Below, one piece after another: positions 42,957 to 55,345 of a DNA stretch of 64,000 bases (position 1 is the stretch's first letter; every line of letters starts with the position of its first letter). Below the pieces are notes generated by a model, which saw only the letters and a program-made list of their open reading frames with translations, did no database searches and was not told the DNA's origin. The DNA comes from Hoplostethus atlanticus (taxonomy: Eukaryota > Chordata > Actinopteri > Trachichthyiformes > Trachichthyidae): positions 580,001 to 644,000 of the forward strand of contig JAXDDX010000149.1 in assembly GCA_034670405.1 (NCBI GenBank). Reading direction: 5' to 3'. Made by a program: the position numbers and the translations under genes.

Positions 42957-42997
42957 GGCTTTTAAAACAGAGGAGGGAGGGTTAGCCTCAGCCAATA
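42957..42997 (-). promoter_or_regulatory. Candidate slc38a4 core promoter (TATA-like plus inverted CCAAT)
   Basis: Reading the minus strand, ATTGG (inverted CCAAT; 42992-42996 on the plus strand) is followed by TTTTAAAAG at about 42959-42967, and the candidate first exon begins roughly 30 bases on. The spacing fits a TATA-type promoter. No amino-acid response element could be recognised by eye. Confidence 0.35.
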
Positions 42998-43148
42998 AGG
43001 ACAGTCTGGCCTCTCCCACTTTGAGCATGCCCTCTCCAACACACACACTAACACACACACTAACACACACACACCAAGTCCACCTCAACAGAGAAGGCCA
43101 AAAGGAGGACAGGAACTGGAGATAAATGCATGGAGGCAAGGACATTCA

Positions 43149-43601
43149 GGCCTCATCCACATTAATATGTTTTCATTTTAGAACGCCGAGCATCCGCACT
43201 CCGGCGTTTTGGACCCCCTAAGACGGAGACTTTTTAAAACGATGCTTTAGTTTTAAAACCTGCGATTTAGTGTGGACAGATGGAAACGGAGACTTTTTAA
43301 AACGATGCTGACCCCGTTTTAGTTTTAAAACTCCGGGGTTGCGTTGTCTGCATGACAAAACAAAGAAATCTCTGCTCTTACTTTTCGCCGTTGATGTTCT
43401 TCGTAACGGTATTTTCTGCAACTAAGCAACAGCAGAGCAGACAATCTGCTTCCTGTTTACACCGGTACGCACATGCCCAGTGTAGGTGAATGGTCACGCG
43501 TTTTCAGGCATGTTAGCATGGACGGAGGTCATTTCTGAAACGATGCTAAACGCTTGTGTGGACAGTTTCAAAATGGAAAAGGTATTAGTGTGGATGTAAC
43601 C
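43149..43601. mobile_element. MITE with ~32-bp imperfect terminal inverted repeats
   Basis: Left end GGCCTCATCCACATTAATAT, right end (reverse complement) GGTTACATCCACACTAATAC, both followed by TTTTC-A-TTTT. The interior has GGAGACTTTTTAAAACGATG twice. It is non-coding and lies just upstream of the candidate promoter. No target duplication was recognised. Confidence 0.7.
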
Positions 43602-43778
43602 TTTTTTATGTAAAAAAAAAAAAATAAGCACAAAAAAACCCAACTAAACTAAACACTGAAATTCTGAAAAACAAAAACCATAAAAAAAAATATCACATTC
43701 CTGATTAAGAGTGAAAAGTTGAGAGGAAAGAAGAGAAAGCAGAGAAGGTGGATAAAGAAGAAGAGAAGGGAAGGCAGA

Positions 43779-43781
<3 letters not shown>

Positions 43782-43834
<53 letters not shown>
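43782..43834. repeat. (GA)26 microsatellite
   Basis: Upstream of the candidate promoter. Confidence 0.96.
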
Positions 43835-43838
<4 letters not shown>

Positions 43839-46800
43839 GAATGAAGCGTTAATGAAAAGAATGGGACGTGAAACTAAAACAGCCTATAAAAAAAGGGCCA
43901 CTTCAAGCAAAGCGCCCATCAATCAGACTAAACGCAAGCGGAGTACCAGCGCCGTTAAATAGCCGCATCACTTCCCCAAGACGAGACCATGTGACACGTC
44001 ACATGACCACAAACACACATCCAGTTTGATGCAGGTTCAAATTTATACAGATCGAACACACGATGAGACGGGTGTTGCATCAACGGCTGTTTGAACATGG
44101 GTGGCATGGCCTGCTGATCACACACACACACACACAGGCATGCTGAGGGCAAGTGTGTGTGGTTTGGGGTAGGCTGTGCTGCTGGCTGACCAATCAGAGG
44201 ACAGCGTTCGGGGATGTTGCTGTGCCCAAGGTCATGTTCGCCTCGGGGATGAAGTTTTATCTCTGTCCACTTTGTAATGCTCTCTGAATGTAGGGACACA
44301 CACACAAAAAGTACACAGAGTACACACTCACACACCATCCCACGTGTAAGGAACCAACTGAACTGAACTCGACCCAACCGACGGGTCAGAGAGCGCGAGC
44401 TGTCAGCGCTTCAGGAACGAAGAGAAGCAGCTTCGTTTTCTCACCGGCTTTCAGAAACCCAAAGGAGAGGAGCGGGTCGCCCTGAAGGCAAAACATGAAA
44501 ATCACAAGAATTGGGAGTCGCGTGGTTTTCACCCGACAGCGACGGTATGAAAAGGTTAAAAATAGATTACCACCATCCACATGCTGGATGGAATAATAGC
44601 CCCTCCCACTCCTGAGACTCCACCCCAACCGCCACTGGGTGTCTGCAAGTTTCAAGACATTTTGAAGTCCTTTTTAATATCAGACCAACTTCACATTTAA
44701 ACAACTATCAGAATCTGCAGAGTCTGCATGGAAAAACCCACAACATTTTAAAGACCTCTGAAACTGAATTTAAGACGTAACGTGCTATTTAAGACCGTTG
44801 AAGGCCTTGAGTTGAGAGAATATAACTGAAGACTTCTCCAGGACTTGCAGGCCCTGAAACAAGATTCCCCATGACCAACAGCTACGAAACCAAAGACGTC
44901 ACAGAACGCTCAGTAATTTGCTTTCATATACACAAAACCTAAATAGTCTGTTAAAGTCAGAGCTTCTCCACTGATTTCCCACAGAAAATGAAATAAACGC
45001 CTGCAGCTTCCACCCAGGGCCTGGCCGGGAGGTTCAGAGTCTCCGAGCCAACAACCGAGCGAAAGGCAATCGCTGATGAATTCCTACCGACCGTGAACGC
45101 TCTCCAGATCTTCACTCAACAGCCCGAGACAACTCCACAGCCACGGGGGCATTCCTTAAATGGCATCATACTCATTGAAGTGCAACTGTGAAGTGTGGGG
45201 GTGTGGGAATGGGAGTTGGGGGAGGGGGGGGTTGTCACAGCAAGCCAAGCGTTGTTCAGCCAATCACCCGGCACCGAAGAGGCTTCCCTGGGCCAATCGT
45301 GTGACATACCAAACTGGGACGGGGTTCGGCTACTGGGGGGGTTGGAGGTTGGGGGGCTGGTTACAAAGGGAGGGGATGAGGGGGGGGTCACAGTAGAGGA
45401 GCCAGCTATAGCTATGGCCTGCTGCCTTAACCCAGTTCAGACTACAAGACTGCATCAGGGTAGTTCAGACCCAAGGTTCGAGCTTGATTGGATTTGTTTG
45501 CTTGTTTTTTGTGTCTTCTGTCCGGAAGGTTCTTCCTGACTGTTATTCATTCAGGGCTTAGAAAACAACTCCCTAGACGTCTGATTCAGTCGCTAACGCT
45601 CCGGGGCGGCTGGTCCAAACTATCTAAAGTGTTAAATTACCTTTGATTGTGTGGCCTGATAGAAACACTGGCACGGGGTTGATTTTAACACTGGAATGGA
45701 TCCAAGAATTCCAAATCTGATCCCTGATCAGTTTAACCCCCGTGGTTCGTGGCGTTAACAACTTCGCGCTGCGGTCACTCACCAACCCAACACACTACGT
45801 AAACAGTCGCCCGCTACCGCTAATTCACATTTAGCTAGGTTGTCTGACGTGGGCGGAGCTGGCCGGTGACTGTGAGGGAGAACAACACCAAAGGTTGACA
45901 TCAGCTGGTAAACAGGGGATCAGAGGATCATGGCAGATGTTTACACCACACATCAGGGGGTTTATTGACCTTCCTTCTTGACCAAAACATGACCACGGTG
46001 AGGCCACGGTCACGCGGGTAACATGGATTTGTCAAAATACTTACTTCAGGACGGGTGAAGTTAGGGCGTTAGAAAATAAAAACACCTTAACTTGTTTGAA
46101 AGGACAAAGTATTAAAAAACAGCCGGGAGCCGACGACCCCGGCAGCTCTGTCACCGACCCGTAGGAGCTGGAATTTGAAGGCAACTAAAATAAGCCGATA
46201 CCTCTCGACCCCATGAGACATGCTGCAAATACCTCACACCCTGCCAGCGAACCGTTGGCCAGATGACGGCCGATACCTGCGAGGCTGCAGCTTTTCCTCA
46301 GACAAACTAAACCATGATTACATATAAGGACTGTTTCAAAACGCTTGGGCCTCTTTAAAACTATTTCACATCTCCTCCTTGTGAATTCTATCGACTCTAT
46401 TCTTGTTTGCCAGTGGACAAAATGCATAAAGACGTATTATGGCCTCATAGAAATGAGTGCATCGTCCATCCAACCCCCTTTTATCCTCCATTCAACCTGT
46501 TGTAGGTACTGGTACTACTGACCAATAATCGAGACCCTTGGGACGTTCAAAAAGACTTCAAAACATGAAGTTCATCTCTCGATATATTAAAAGCTCAGAG
46601 GATCCAGTGTGTAAAAAATGTGAATGATTTTGCCACCATTGGTTATTTGTAGTATTGATAATAATAATAATAATAACAATAATACTGAGCTGTGGGAGCT
46701 TTTGAGAGTAAAGGCATCATAATTGACATTGACTTGCAGTAGCATTGCTAACAAATGCTAACAGCAGGCCAGCACCAAATTCTCAAAAACAAGATTGTGA

Positions 46801-48600
46801 AACTTTCTGGATGTCCTAAGAGGGATCTTGATTGCAGATCATAAGATAAACTGCTAAAACCCTGAACCTCCCTTTAAATGTTGAGCATGACTTCATGCTT
46901 CATGATGAGCATGCCCCCCCCCCCCACCCCGCCCCCATTTCCCCATTACAAAACTCTATGGTCAAATAACACCTAGTTGAATTCTGACGGTCTAGTTGAG
47001 GCAATCTGCACTTCAACCTGCTGGTCACTGTCTCATTCTCATCTACGTAACAAGAGGAACTACATCATCGTACAACAACGGCGGGCCCAACGCCGCCGTG
47101 CTCCCTGCATGTATCATCCAGCGGCTCTTATGCAACTGGTTGGACGCGACCAGCCGCAGCCGGTCCGGCATCGGCCTGCAGGTCAAACTCACAACTGTGT
47201 GGTGATCCTGCACGGTGCTGCATGTCCTGTCATAATACATGATACTCATCTGCTTGTGTGATGAATGACAGTGCTGCTGAAAGATCCCCCTGCGTGATCC
47301 AAGCAGTCCAATCAGTCTTTCCACTTGGGAAGTTTGCACCGCACAGGAATTCATTACATGTACAGAAGAATCAGACCCCAGACCCCCCCCCCCTCTACTG
47401 TTTCCTCTTTTACACAGCGGCCATACATTCTACATGCTCACCCTTGGAGGCATCACGCCAACACTGACTGAAAACACTGATGCCCTGGTACTTGAGGCAT
47501 GTGGACCCCAGGCCAGGCTGGGGTCGCCATGGGAGCCTACTGTACCAACATCCTGTTCATTACAACGATTAGTCAGTAGATTAAAGTGATAAAAACATAG
47601 AAATAAATGGTGTCCTCTCCTCTCTCTCTGATCTCTGTAACCCAACAGTGAACAACCTCTACCAGGTCATGAAGCTTCTCCATCTGCTGCTCTCAACACC
47701 CGGTGTCAGGTAGGTCTTTCCTGGGAGAAACCCTCTGGAGACAGGAAGTGATGCGTTTCCGGTTACTTTGGGATCAACAAGCATTAACTATCAAGCTAAC
47801 CTGGCTGCTACCAAGCTAATTTTTCCGAACAGATGGAAAGGACGAATCCCATCTAAGACATAAAAAACATGTTGACTAAAACGCTGCCTCCAGTGTTGTG
47901 ATGTGACACGAGCACCCAGGTGACCTTCAGTAAACAGTATCTTGCCCTTTTGTACGTATGCCCGCTCTGTTCTAAACTTGTTTGCGATCCCTTTCACGTA
48001 GACCCGCCCTCTGCCTGTCCTATCAGTCAGTATTGATCTGCCGACGGCTGATGACTAGCGCGCGGCGTCCAATTCTACGCAAGCTCAAGGTTACGGCCAT
48101 GACTCAGGTGTAGAGGTGGAGTTCGGACACCGGGTCTTTAGTCCTCCTGTTATTTGGAGAGCGCTAAAAGAAGTAGGGCACCACAAAACGGACTAAGAAG
48201 GCTCACTCTGTGCTATTTTTCACCACGTTTTGAGGTTTGAAAACATTCCTCCCAGTTTAGTTTGAGGGCGTACGGCTCTGGCCCGATGTCTCAACTTTTT
48301 AAGTCACCGTAGGACGGGCGATTTGGGACAGTCTGCTTATTCAGCAGATTTGCAGAATTATCAGAAAATGTGTTTGCAGAGCATGTTAAATATCCTTTTC
48401 TTTGTAATCAGTGACTCGCACCCTTGCAATTAAGTCCAGAAAAAGCTGAGAGAAAAGGCAAGAACGTTCCATCCTTCACATCCTATTCAAGCATGAACAC
48501 GACCATGACAGGTCCTAAGGAGTGCACTGTATCCTGAGGGATTGGTTTCTAGTCTATGTGTTCATCTAAATCTGAATAGGACCGTGGGGGGTTTCAAACC
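43835..48600. other. Intergenic DNA upstream of slc38a4
   Basis: No gene was recognised. It contains a short CA array (44119-44136), C-rich runs (46913-46926, 47383-47392), an AAT repeat (46657-46684) and family 1 copy 5. The GC-richer stretch at 47080-47180 has no supported function. Confidence 0.6.
47584..47775 (+). repeat. Dispersed repeat family 1, copy 5
   Basis: Runs from TCTGATCTCTGTAACCCAAC through AGGTCATGAAGCTTCTCC to ACAGGAAGTGATGCGTTTCC. Confidence 0.85.
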
Positions 48601-48623
48601 CGTTCATTCAAAAGGTTCCAAGA

Positions 48624-48776
48624 GACGCCATGTTGGAGGAGTGTCAACAAAAAGACAGATTGGACCGTTGTCACCTCTCGTTCCCCTTTTATAGTATAAT
48701 TCGAACACTTTGCGAGGAAGAGGTGATAACGGTACAATCTCTTCTTTTGTTGTCACTCCTCCAACATGGCGGCGTC
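48624..48776. repeat. Fold-back element, ~54-bp arms
   Basis: Arms 48624-48677 and 48720-48776 are imperfect inverted repeats (GCCATGTTGGAGGAGTG with CAACAAAA and ACCGTTGTCACCTC), separated by about 42 bases. Confidence 0.8.
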
Positions 48777-49174
48777 TCCCTCGGCTGGTAACCCTCCAAA
48801 TATTCCTGCAACTGACTTCTGTGACGTTCCTGTCCTTCCAGTCAATCGATCAAAGACTATTTTCACTTTCCATTTGAGTCCTGGAACAAATAAAATCACT
48901 AAAATAAACAAAATAAACGTCACTGAAAGGGCAACGGGCTGGACTTTTCTACCAGAATACAGTTCTGACGTGAGCTACTAGCATCTGTTGTCGAGATGTT
49001 CCTGCACCGTTACCGAGATAAAGTCTTGTACAGTTTTTTGACGTTTATTTATTGACGTTCTCTGGATTCATCCTCGATACCATCAAACCATCATTTGAAC
49101 GAATATGAAATAAAACAAATGACACTAACTTTGACTTTGAGATTAAACGATCACTCCGGTGTGATTGATATTTC

Positions 49175-49228
49175 CTTTCCTTTGCTGAATTTCCCTTTGG
49201 GGATCATTAAAGTATCACAATAAAAGAA
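49175..49228 (+). mobile_element. LINE-like 3' tail fragment
   Basis: AATTTCCCTTTGGGGATCAT then TAAAGTATC, the same type of ending as at 39.45 kb. Confidence 0.4.
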
Positions 49229-50097
49229 AACTATAAGGAAGAACGAAAGTCTTCCTCACTGCTCACTTCAAGTTACTGAATTATGCAACGCTTGAGGTAA
49301 AAATAGGCGACCCTCACATTGTACGCCGCACCGCTTCTCAGATTTCAACTGAGTGTGGAGACATTTGGTCAACAGACTTCTTTTGCTCTTCATCTCTTCA
49401 TAGGGAAGATCTTAATTCTGTATCTGTATCTCAAATGAGGAGCACCGAGGAGAGAGGATAAACTCTGAGATCATGTGAAGACGCTACCATGTGACATATC
49501 TATTGGTCATCAGCTCCTACTATGTGTGTCTGTTGGCCTCGTGGCTTCAACAGGAAGATGCAACAGTGTTGAGTTTTCTTTGAGATCTTCCTCTGATCTC
49601 ATGGTTTCATGTTCAGGAGAGTTAAATGACTCTTTTAGCAGATCATGTGGAGATCTGTTGTTGTGATCAGAGTGAGATCACCATGAGGGGGAATGTGGTT
49701 GTTTCTCTTGGTGTTAAAAAGAGAAATAGAAATATGAGATCTCGTGCTGGATTTTCCTCTCCTGTGGGCAGCCAGGATCTTTCAGTGAACTCTCCACGCT
49801 CTCCACATTGCAGCCAGCAGGAGCCCTATTGGATTTTACCTACATCTGTTAAGTCACTCAGTTCCGCCAACAGCCAATGAGAGGGAGCGACCACAGCGGA
49901 GCTCCACCCCGCTGACAGGTGTAAAGAAAAATATGCATTCAGACGTGTCCTGGCATCCCACCTCGCTCATGTTTGGAAAGCAACAGAGGAGTCTTTGTGG
50001 GAGGCGAGGGGCACAGACGCCATGTTACAGTGAAAAGGATCCTGCTGCATCTGTCATTGGCTACACGTGCAGAACTGTAAACACGTTGGATGGAAGT

Positions 50098-50285
50098 TAA
50101 AGGGATAATGACAAGTTCAAATAAATAAAAGTCTGTTTTACTTCATCACTGATGGATGAGACACAGCGGTGATCAACCTCCACCAGGTCATGAAGCTTTT
50201 CCATCTGCCGCTCTAAACACAGATGGTGTCAGGTGGGTCTTTCCTCTGAAGACAGGAAGTGATGCGTTTTTACGTTTCCGGCATT
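50098..50285 (+). repeat. Dispersed repeat family 1, copy 6
   Basis: GGTGATCAACCTCCACCAGG, AAGCTTTTCCATCTGCCGCT and ACAGGAAGTGATGCGTTTTT. A short deletion removes part of the GGGAGAAACCC block. Confidence 0.85.
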
Positions 50286-50289
50286 GCAG

Positions 50290-53200
50290 AAACACTACAG
50301 CAACGAGCGCTTAGCACCAAAGATGGAGCCAAAATACAAAAATGAGGATTTTGCAGATTAGCGATCTTGTTTTCTCCTGTTTTGAGTCTTATGTATGTGC
50401 ATTACGTTAAAGAAACCCTTGAGGATGTTATTTAACGTGTTTATGTGCTTTTGTTTTGCCGAACACCATTTAATAAAAAAAAGTAGGCGGAGCATCATGA
50501 AAGAAAGACGTTCATGGCTCAATAATGTACTTTTTTCACCTGTTTTATGACACACAGGATTGTACAGCGATGCTTTAAGCCCCCAGCCACAGGGTCCATG
50601 CACAGTTCACCGTCTAGCAACTGGGTATTTTTAGCGGCCAGAAGGGTATTGATAGACCTGATGTCACTACCTAAATATGCCTAAGCCTTGCATTTCCAGA
50701 AGACATTGTGCTTGCTGAGCCTTTAAGTCAAAGAGAGCTGCCCTGTGACTGAAACCACTCATGTGGACCCGAGCTGAGAGTCCTGCATCAACGGCCTGTC
50801 TAGAAACTCAATTAAGACGGGGATGAACACACTGCAGGTCTTAAAAAACCCTGCGTGTTATGACAAGAACGACCAGATCCCTCCTCAGTGTTACGTAACA
50901 CCAGTCCCCACTAACAAAGGGTCAGGGAGGGAGGAGTTGTTTAACGCAAACACTGATTCAGAAGTCCATGTGCTTTGTTGCTGCCAACTTGGGGTTAAGT
51001 TCAAGTTGCAAATGATTAATTCTGTGCAAATGTACCCCATTGCATGTCATTTATATTTGCACACGTGGACTGTGACTGCAATTATAACGTGATTAACCCT
51101 CCGCAGGCCAGAATCATCAGGAAACAAGCAGCTTATGATTCTGTTATTACCGCATTACCTCTAATACCGTCTTTCCTTTATTTACCCCTGCAGATTAACA
51201 CCACTAGCGCATTGCTGCTACCGAGAACTGAGACTTATTCCGCTGCAGGCAAACTAGTGGCAGAAATAATGCAGTCTAAATGATAAAAACATTCATCCAA
51301 AACACTGAAAAGCAGCGAGCAAAACAGCCAGCAGGCCAGTTTATAGTCTCAGTATCAAATATTGGGTGTGGAGGAAAATGCATTTGAAGAGTGAGAGTTA
51401 AAACCATCACCACGCCGCGGGATTAAAAAACACCCTGTTGTATAAACAAGAGGAGCGTGTTTGGCGCTTAGCGCTGCTCTGAGTTCAGGCAACACCCTGT
51501 GGGAAGCTCTCTCCACACTACTACTGCTGCCTTTTTGTTCCAATATCTAGTTTGTGTTGAAAATATTTACCAGATATAAAAACAAAAGAAAAAAAGCGAC
51601 ATGCAAGCATTGAAACCTCTTCAGACTTCCGCCTGGGTGAAACGCATTCTTAGCCAATCTCTTTTCTCTTCTAATTATAATCTCAATAAACTAAATTGGC
51701 AATTAAAGTACCCGCTTCCAACGCGCGCCGGGCACGGAGGTGAAACCCAGAAGTGATCACATGCAGGAATATCAAAATAAAGGAGTCCTACCTAATGTGT
51801 AATAGTTGCGGGCAGCTGCAGCGGTGGCTGAGGAAGCGGACTAGTGCGGACCAGAGTGAGACCCTTCCCATTTAACAACCAAGACTCAGTGGAAATTTCC
51901 ATCCACCATGTGAGGGCAACTCTCGAAGCATCGTGTTACAAGTAGTGCCGGGGGGTGGGGGTCGCTACTCCAAAAGTAATCCATTACTCATCTAACGTTA
52001 CTCGTTTCAAATGTCAGTATTTATTTAATCTATTGCTTTAAATCTACCAGTTTCCAGTTACTTTTTTTATTTAAATAACCCAGATTATCTCGCCTATATT
52101 AACCCAGATTATCTCGCCAGCACGGATTATTGTGAAATCTGAGGGTGTTTGTGCAGATTGCGTCTCTTTTTGTGGTTGCAACCCTTTGTTGACATTCCGT
52201 CCGTCCACGTTGTTGGAGAAAAGACTCCAGACTCCCTGCTGCGATTCCCTTTTAAAGGAGAAGTATGGAGGAAATCATGAAGAGTTTAAAAATTACAGTT
52301 TAACATTTAAACTTAATAATTTAGGTTTCTATCTAGAGACGTTCACTCAAAACGAGGCGATGATCACATCCCTCCTTAAAGTGTCTTTACATGTCGTCTC
52401 CATCTTTGGTGCTACTGTAGTGAAACATACTCAAGTAACAAGTCAAATTACTGACTTCAAAAAATACTCAAAAATACAAGTACACAAAAAACTACTCATG
52501 TACTCTTACCCTCGTCTACTTTCTCTACCATGTCAAATGAAAATATATATAGAGACATTATTTATATCTCCTCAGCTCTTATTTCTGTTATTTCTGTTAT
52601 TTCTATTCCAAGCATGCAGTATTATTACTTTGTACAGTAACTTTTATAGTTCTCTCTAAAAATCGTTCAGATCAGTTAAGAAAAGCTCAACTTTGTTTTT
52701 GACAGACTTTATTGTCCATATAGATGCAGTGGTAATATCTAGAAATATCAACTATATAGTTATTACGTCTCGCATGAGCAAAAGAGTAGCGAGTCCATTT
52801 TCAGGGCTCTTTGACCTTTGACCTCCTTGGGGACTATTAGTGGCTTGGTGGTGCAGGAATAGAAGCTTATTCTACTGTGGCCACGTTTACATGCTCACAG
52901 ATTTATTTGACAATAAAGCGAGTAAGGCTCTGATTATCAGTGTCATTCTGCTCTTAGGCGACAAACGCAGAATCACATACATGGATTTTAGTGGAAGTAA
53001 TAGACCAATCACCAACGTGTTGCAACGTAATCACATTTCATTAAGTGCCATCAAGTTGACGGAGCTGATGTTGCTCAAAAAGACATCACGTGTAAACCAG
53101 GTTATCAGGGGAGGCGTCTCTTGATCGGGTAAACGGCTTCATCAGGTAAATGCTGTAATGCTCCCATACAGTCAAAGAGCCCTTGAGCAAGGCATTTAAC

Positions 53201-54040
53201 CGCTTTCTGTTTCAGTGAAGCTGCTCAGTGGCCACCAGTAAACGCAAATTGGATAAATAAAAGTGAATGAAAAGAGATTTAAAACAGTGGAAGTCTGTTT
53301 TAAACCTAAAACGTCCAACACGCTGGCTGGAGCAGATGAGCTGATGGTGGGTGTATGTTTGCAGGCGTGGCTTCACCATGAAAAGGTAATGAAGGGCATG
53401 CAGTACTGAGTCTTAGCTGGATCCTCACTGTTCAATAATTATATTGGAGATAAAATTGGGAGTATGGTCCCATGAAAACCATTCCTGACCCTGTAGTTTC
53501 TTAATCAAGCTCACAAGGCCCCGCTCACAAATGTTCCTCCTTTGCTCCGCCTGCATGTGGAGAGTCTGTTTAACTCTGGGATGTGAAATGGGTCAATAGT
53601 AGGGAAACGTATGGGTGCTGCAATTACAGTTCTGCAACTGCTCTTGAGTCTGGGAGGTGGGGGCTAGACCTTCTGGAAAAGTTTCAGTGCAGATGAAGAG
53701 GACATAGAGCATCACCTAATTCTGCCAAGATTATTTTAAGACATTTCCTTTTCCTTGGACAGATGATGAGCAGGTATGTGTGAACCCTATGTGGCATGAG
53801 CCCGCCGAGCCACCGTACCAGGATGTTGCATCGTCGCTGATGAATCTCCAAGGTGCGGGAACGTTTCATGGACTCAGTGGCGTCTCATGTTCTGAATCAA
53901 GACTCTCACGTGAGAGCAGACCTCCTTCCTACCAGCTGACAGTGATTAAATACTCGAGTCCTGCGACTGGTGGAGTTTCAGTCTACAGGTGAGGTCAGAG
54001 GAAGGAGTCGTCACTGTGAAGACTTCAGAAAATGGCAGTA
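50290..54040. other. Intergenic DNA
   Basis: Includes complex unique sequence at 51000-51270 and a TE-like stretch at 51940-52520 that begins and ends with TACTC/AAGTAAC motifs seen at common fish hAT ends. A 24-bp direct duplication (AACCCAGATTATCTCGCC) lies at 52077-52120. The 175-codon ORF at 52132-52659 is not recognisable. Confidence 0.55.
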
Positions 54041-54055
54041 AAACACGACTGCAAT

Positions 54056-54475
54056 CAGAGCCGGCCCTACCCATTAAGCGATATAAGCAGTTGCTGAATT
54101 CCCCCTGGTCTCTGGGGGCCCCCCTAGAAAATGAACACGAGACAATAACAAAATAAAAATTGAACTTCCTAAACAAAAACTGACAACATTTCGTGTCATT
54201 TTTGCCAACAAATAGTGATAAAAAAAAAAGCTCAGAGATGGGTGAAATGGACAATATAGGGTTAGGGTGAGTAATTTACTGTCCGCTACGAAAACAAGCA
54301 CTGCAGCACTGCTACTGTGGTAAAAAAAATACTGTATTTACTGTAGTCTATTTAAAGATAGTGTTGCTGCTAATAGGACCCACTTTAGTCTTTACATGCT
54401 TATTTGTACATTACGTGTGCTTAAACTAATATTTACACTACACAAGTTGGTTCAAAAAGTCTAGGGCCGGCCCTG
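54056..54475. mobile_element. hAT-type MITE, 420 bp, with target-site duplication
   Basis: Termini CAGAGCCGGCCCTA and, as reverse complement, CAGGGCCGGCCCTA. It is flanked by ACTGCAAT (54048-54055) and ATTGCAAT (54476-54483), an 8-bp duplication with one mismatch, as expected for hAT insertions. No transposase is encoded. Confidence 0.8.
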
Positions 54476-55284
54476 ATTGCAATAAAAAAAAATTGAAATA
54501 AATAATCTGCAGCATTTTCATACAACTACATGTCTGTTTATTTACCAGGATGGATGTTGGATGTTGGATCACTACTGCGTTAACAGCGGTCCGTGAAGCT
54601 GCTGAGGAGGACCAGGACGCCTGAGGAACAGTCCTGATGTCCTCAGAGAAGCAGGGTGACCTAGTTAGCCAAAATAGAAAATGCCTTTGACTTGGGGAGG
54701 GGGCCCAGAGGTGGGAGGCACAAAGCCCCCTGGTAACTTGGGGGTGCCACGCAGCAGTATGGGGGATTATGTTTCCTCTGGAGGTTGAGAGAATTCTCCA
54801 ACCTCTCGGGCTCATGAAACCTTTTCAAAACCCGCCGGACGGACTGAAAAACGTCTCTTAGACATTTTGGATATGAGATATGAAACAACAACAACAGAGC
54901 TCTGAATGTACTGGCCAATCAGATTTGAGTATTCAAGAAAGCTGCTTAATAACCAGAAATAACTGAGATATATTTATCTTGCTATATATATTATATTACA
55001 GAATTGGTCTGGATGCAGTAAAGGAGCAACCTTACATGCCCTCACGTGTGTGACCCGTTAGCTACCTTGGCCGTCAGTCATTACACTTTAACCTCCACTA
55101 ATAAAGATAACCCAATCAGCGACCTCAGAGTCACTGTGGTCGTTCCTGAAAACACCCCGGGGTCAGTCGGTTTCCCCTGCAGGGTGAGAGGACACACTGA
55201 GCCTCAGACAACCTGAAAATGAAGCTTACTTTCGTCCATTTTTACCTCTTTTTTTAACTTTTTTTTTTCTAGTGGAGTTTTGTA

Positions 55285-55345
55285 AAGCAGTTTGTGAATT
55301 TTGCTTTTAGAAAACTACCATACAAATAAAGTTATTATTGTCCAG
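55285..55345 (+). mobile_element. LINE-like 3' tail fragment
   Basis: GTTTGTGAATTTTGCTTTTA and ACTACCATACAAATAAAG resemble the conserved fish LINE tail (GTGCTATACAAATAAAG). Fragment only. Confidence 0.35.

Noticed and set aside
51789-51870. Alternative slc38a4 first exon ending ACATTAG before GTAGGA
   Set aside because: The donor is weaker and the site is 12 kb from coding exon 1. The 42.8-kb candidate has better promoter and donor signals. Not excluded as an alternative promoter.
52132-52659. 175-codon plus ORF with a hydrophobic C-terminus
   Set aside because: The region has ends resembling a fish hAT element and the peptide resembles no known family. Treated as chance.
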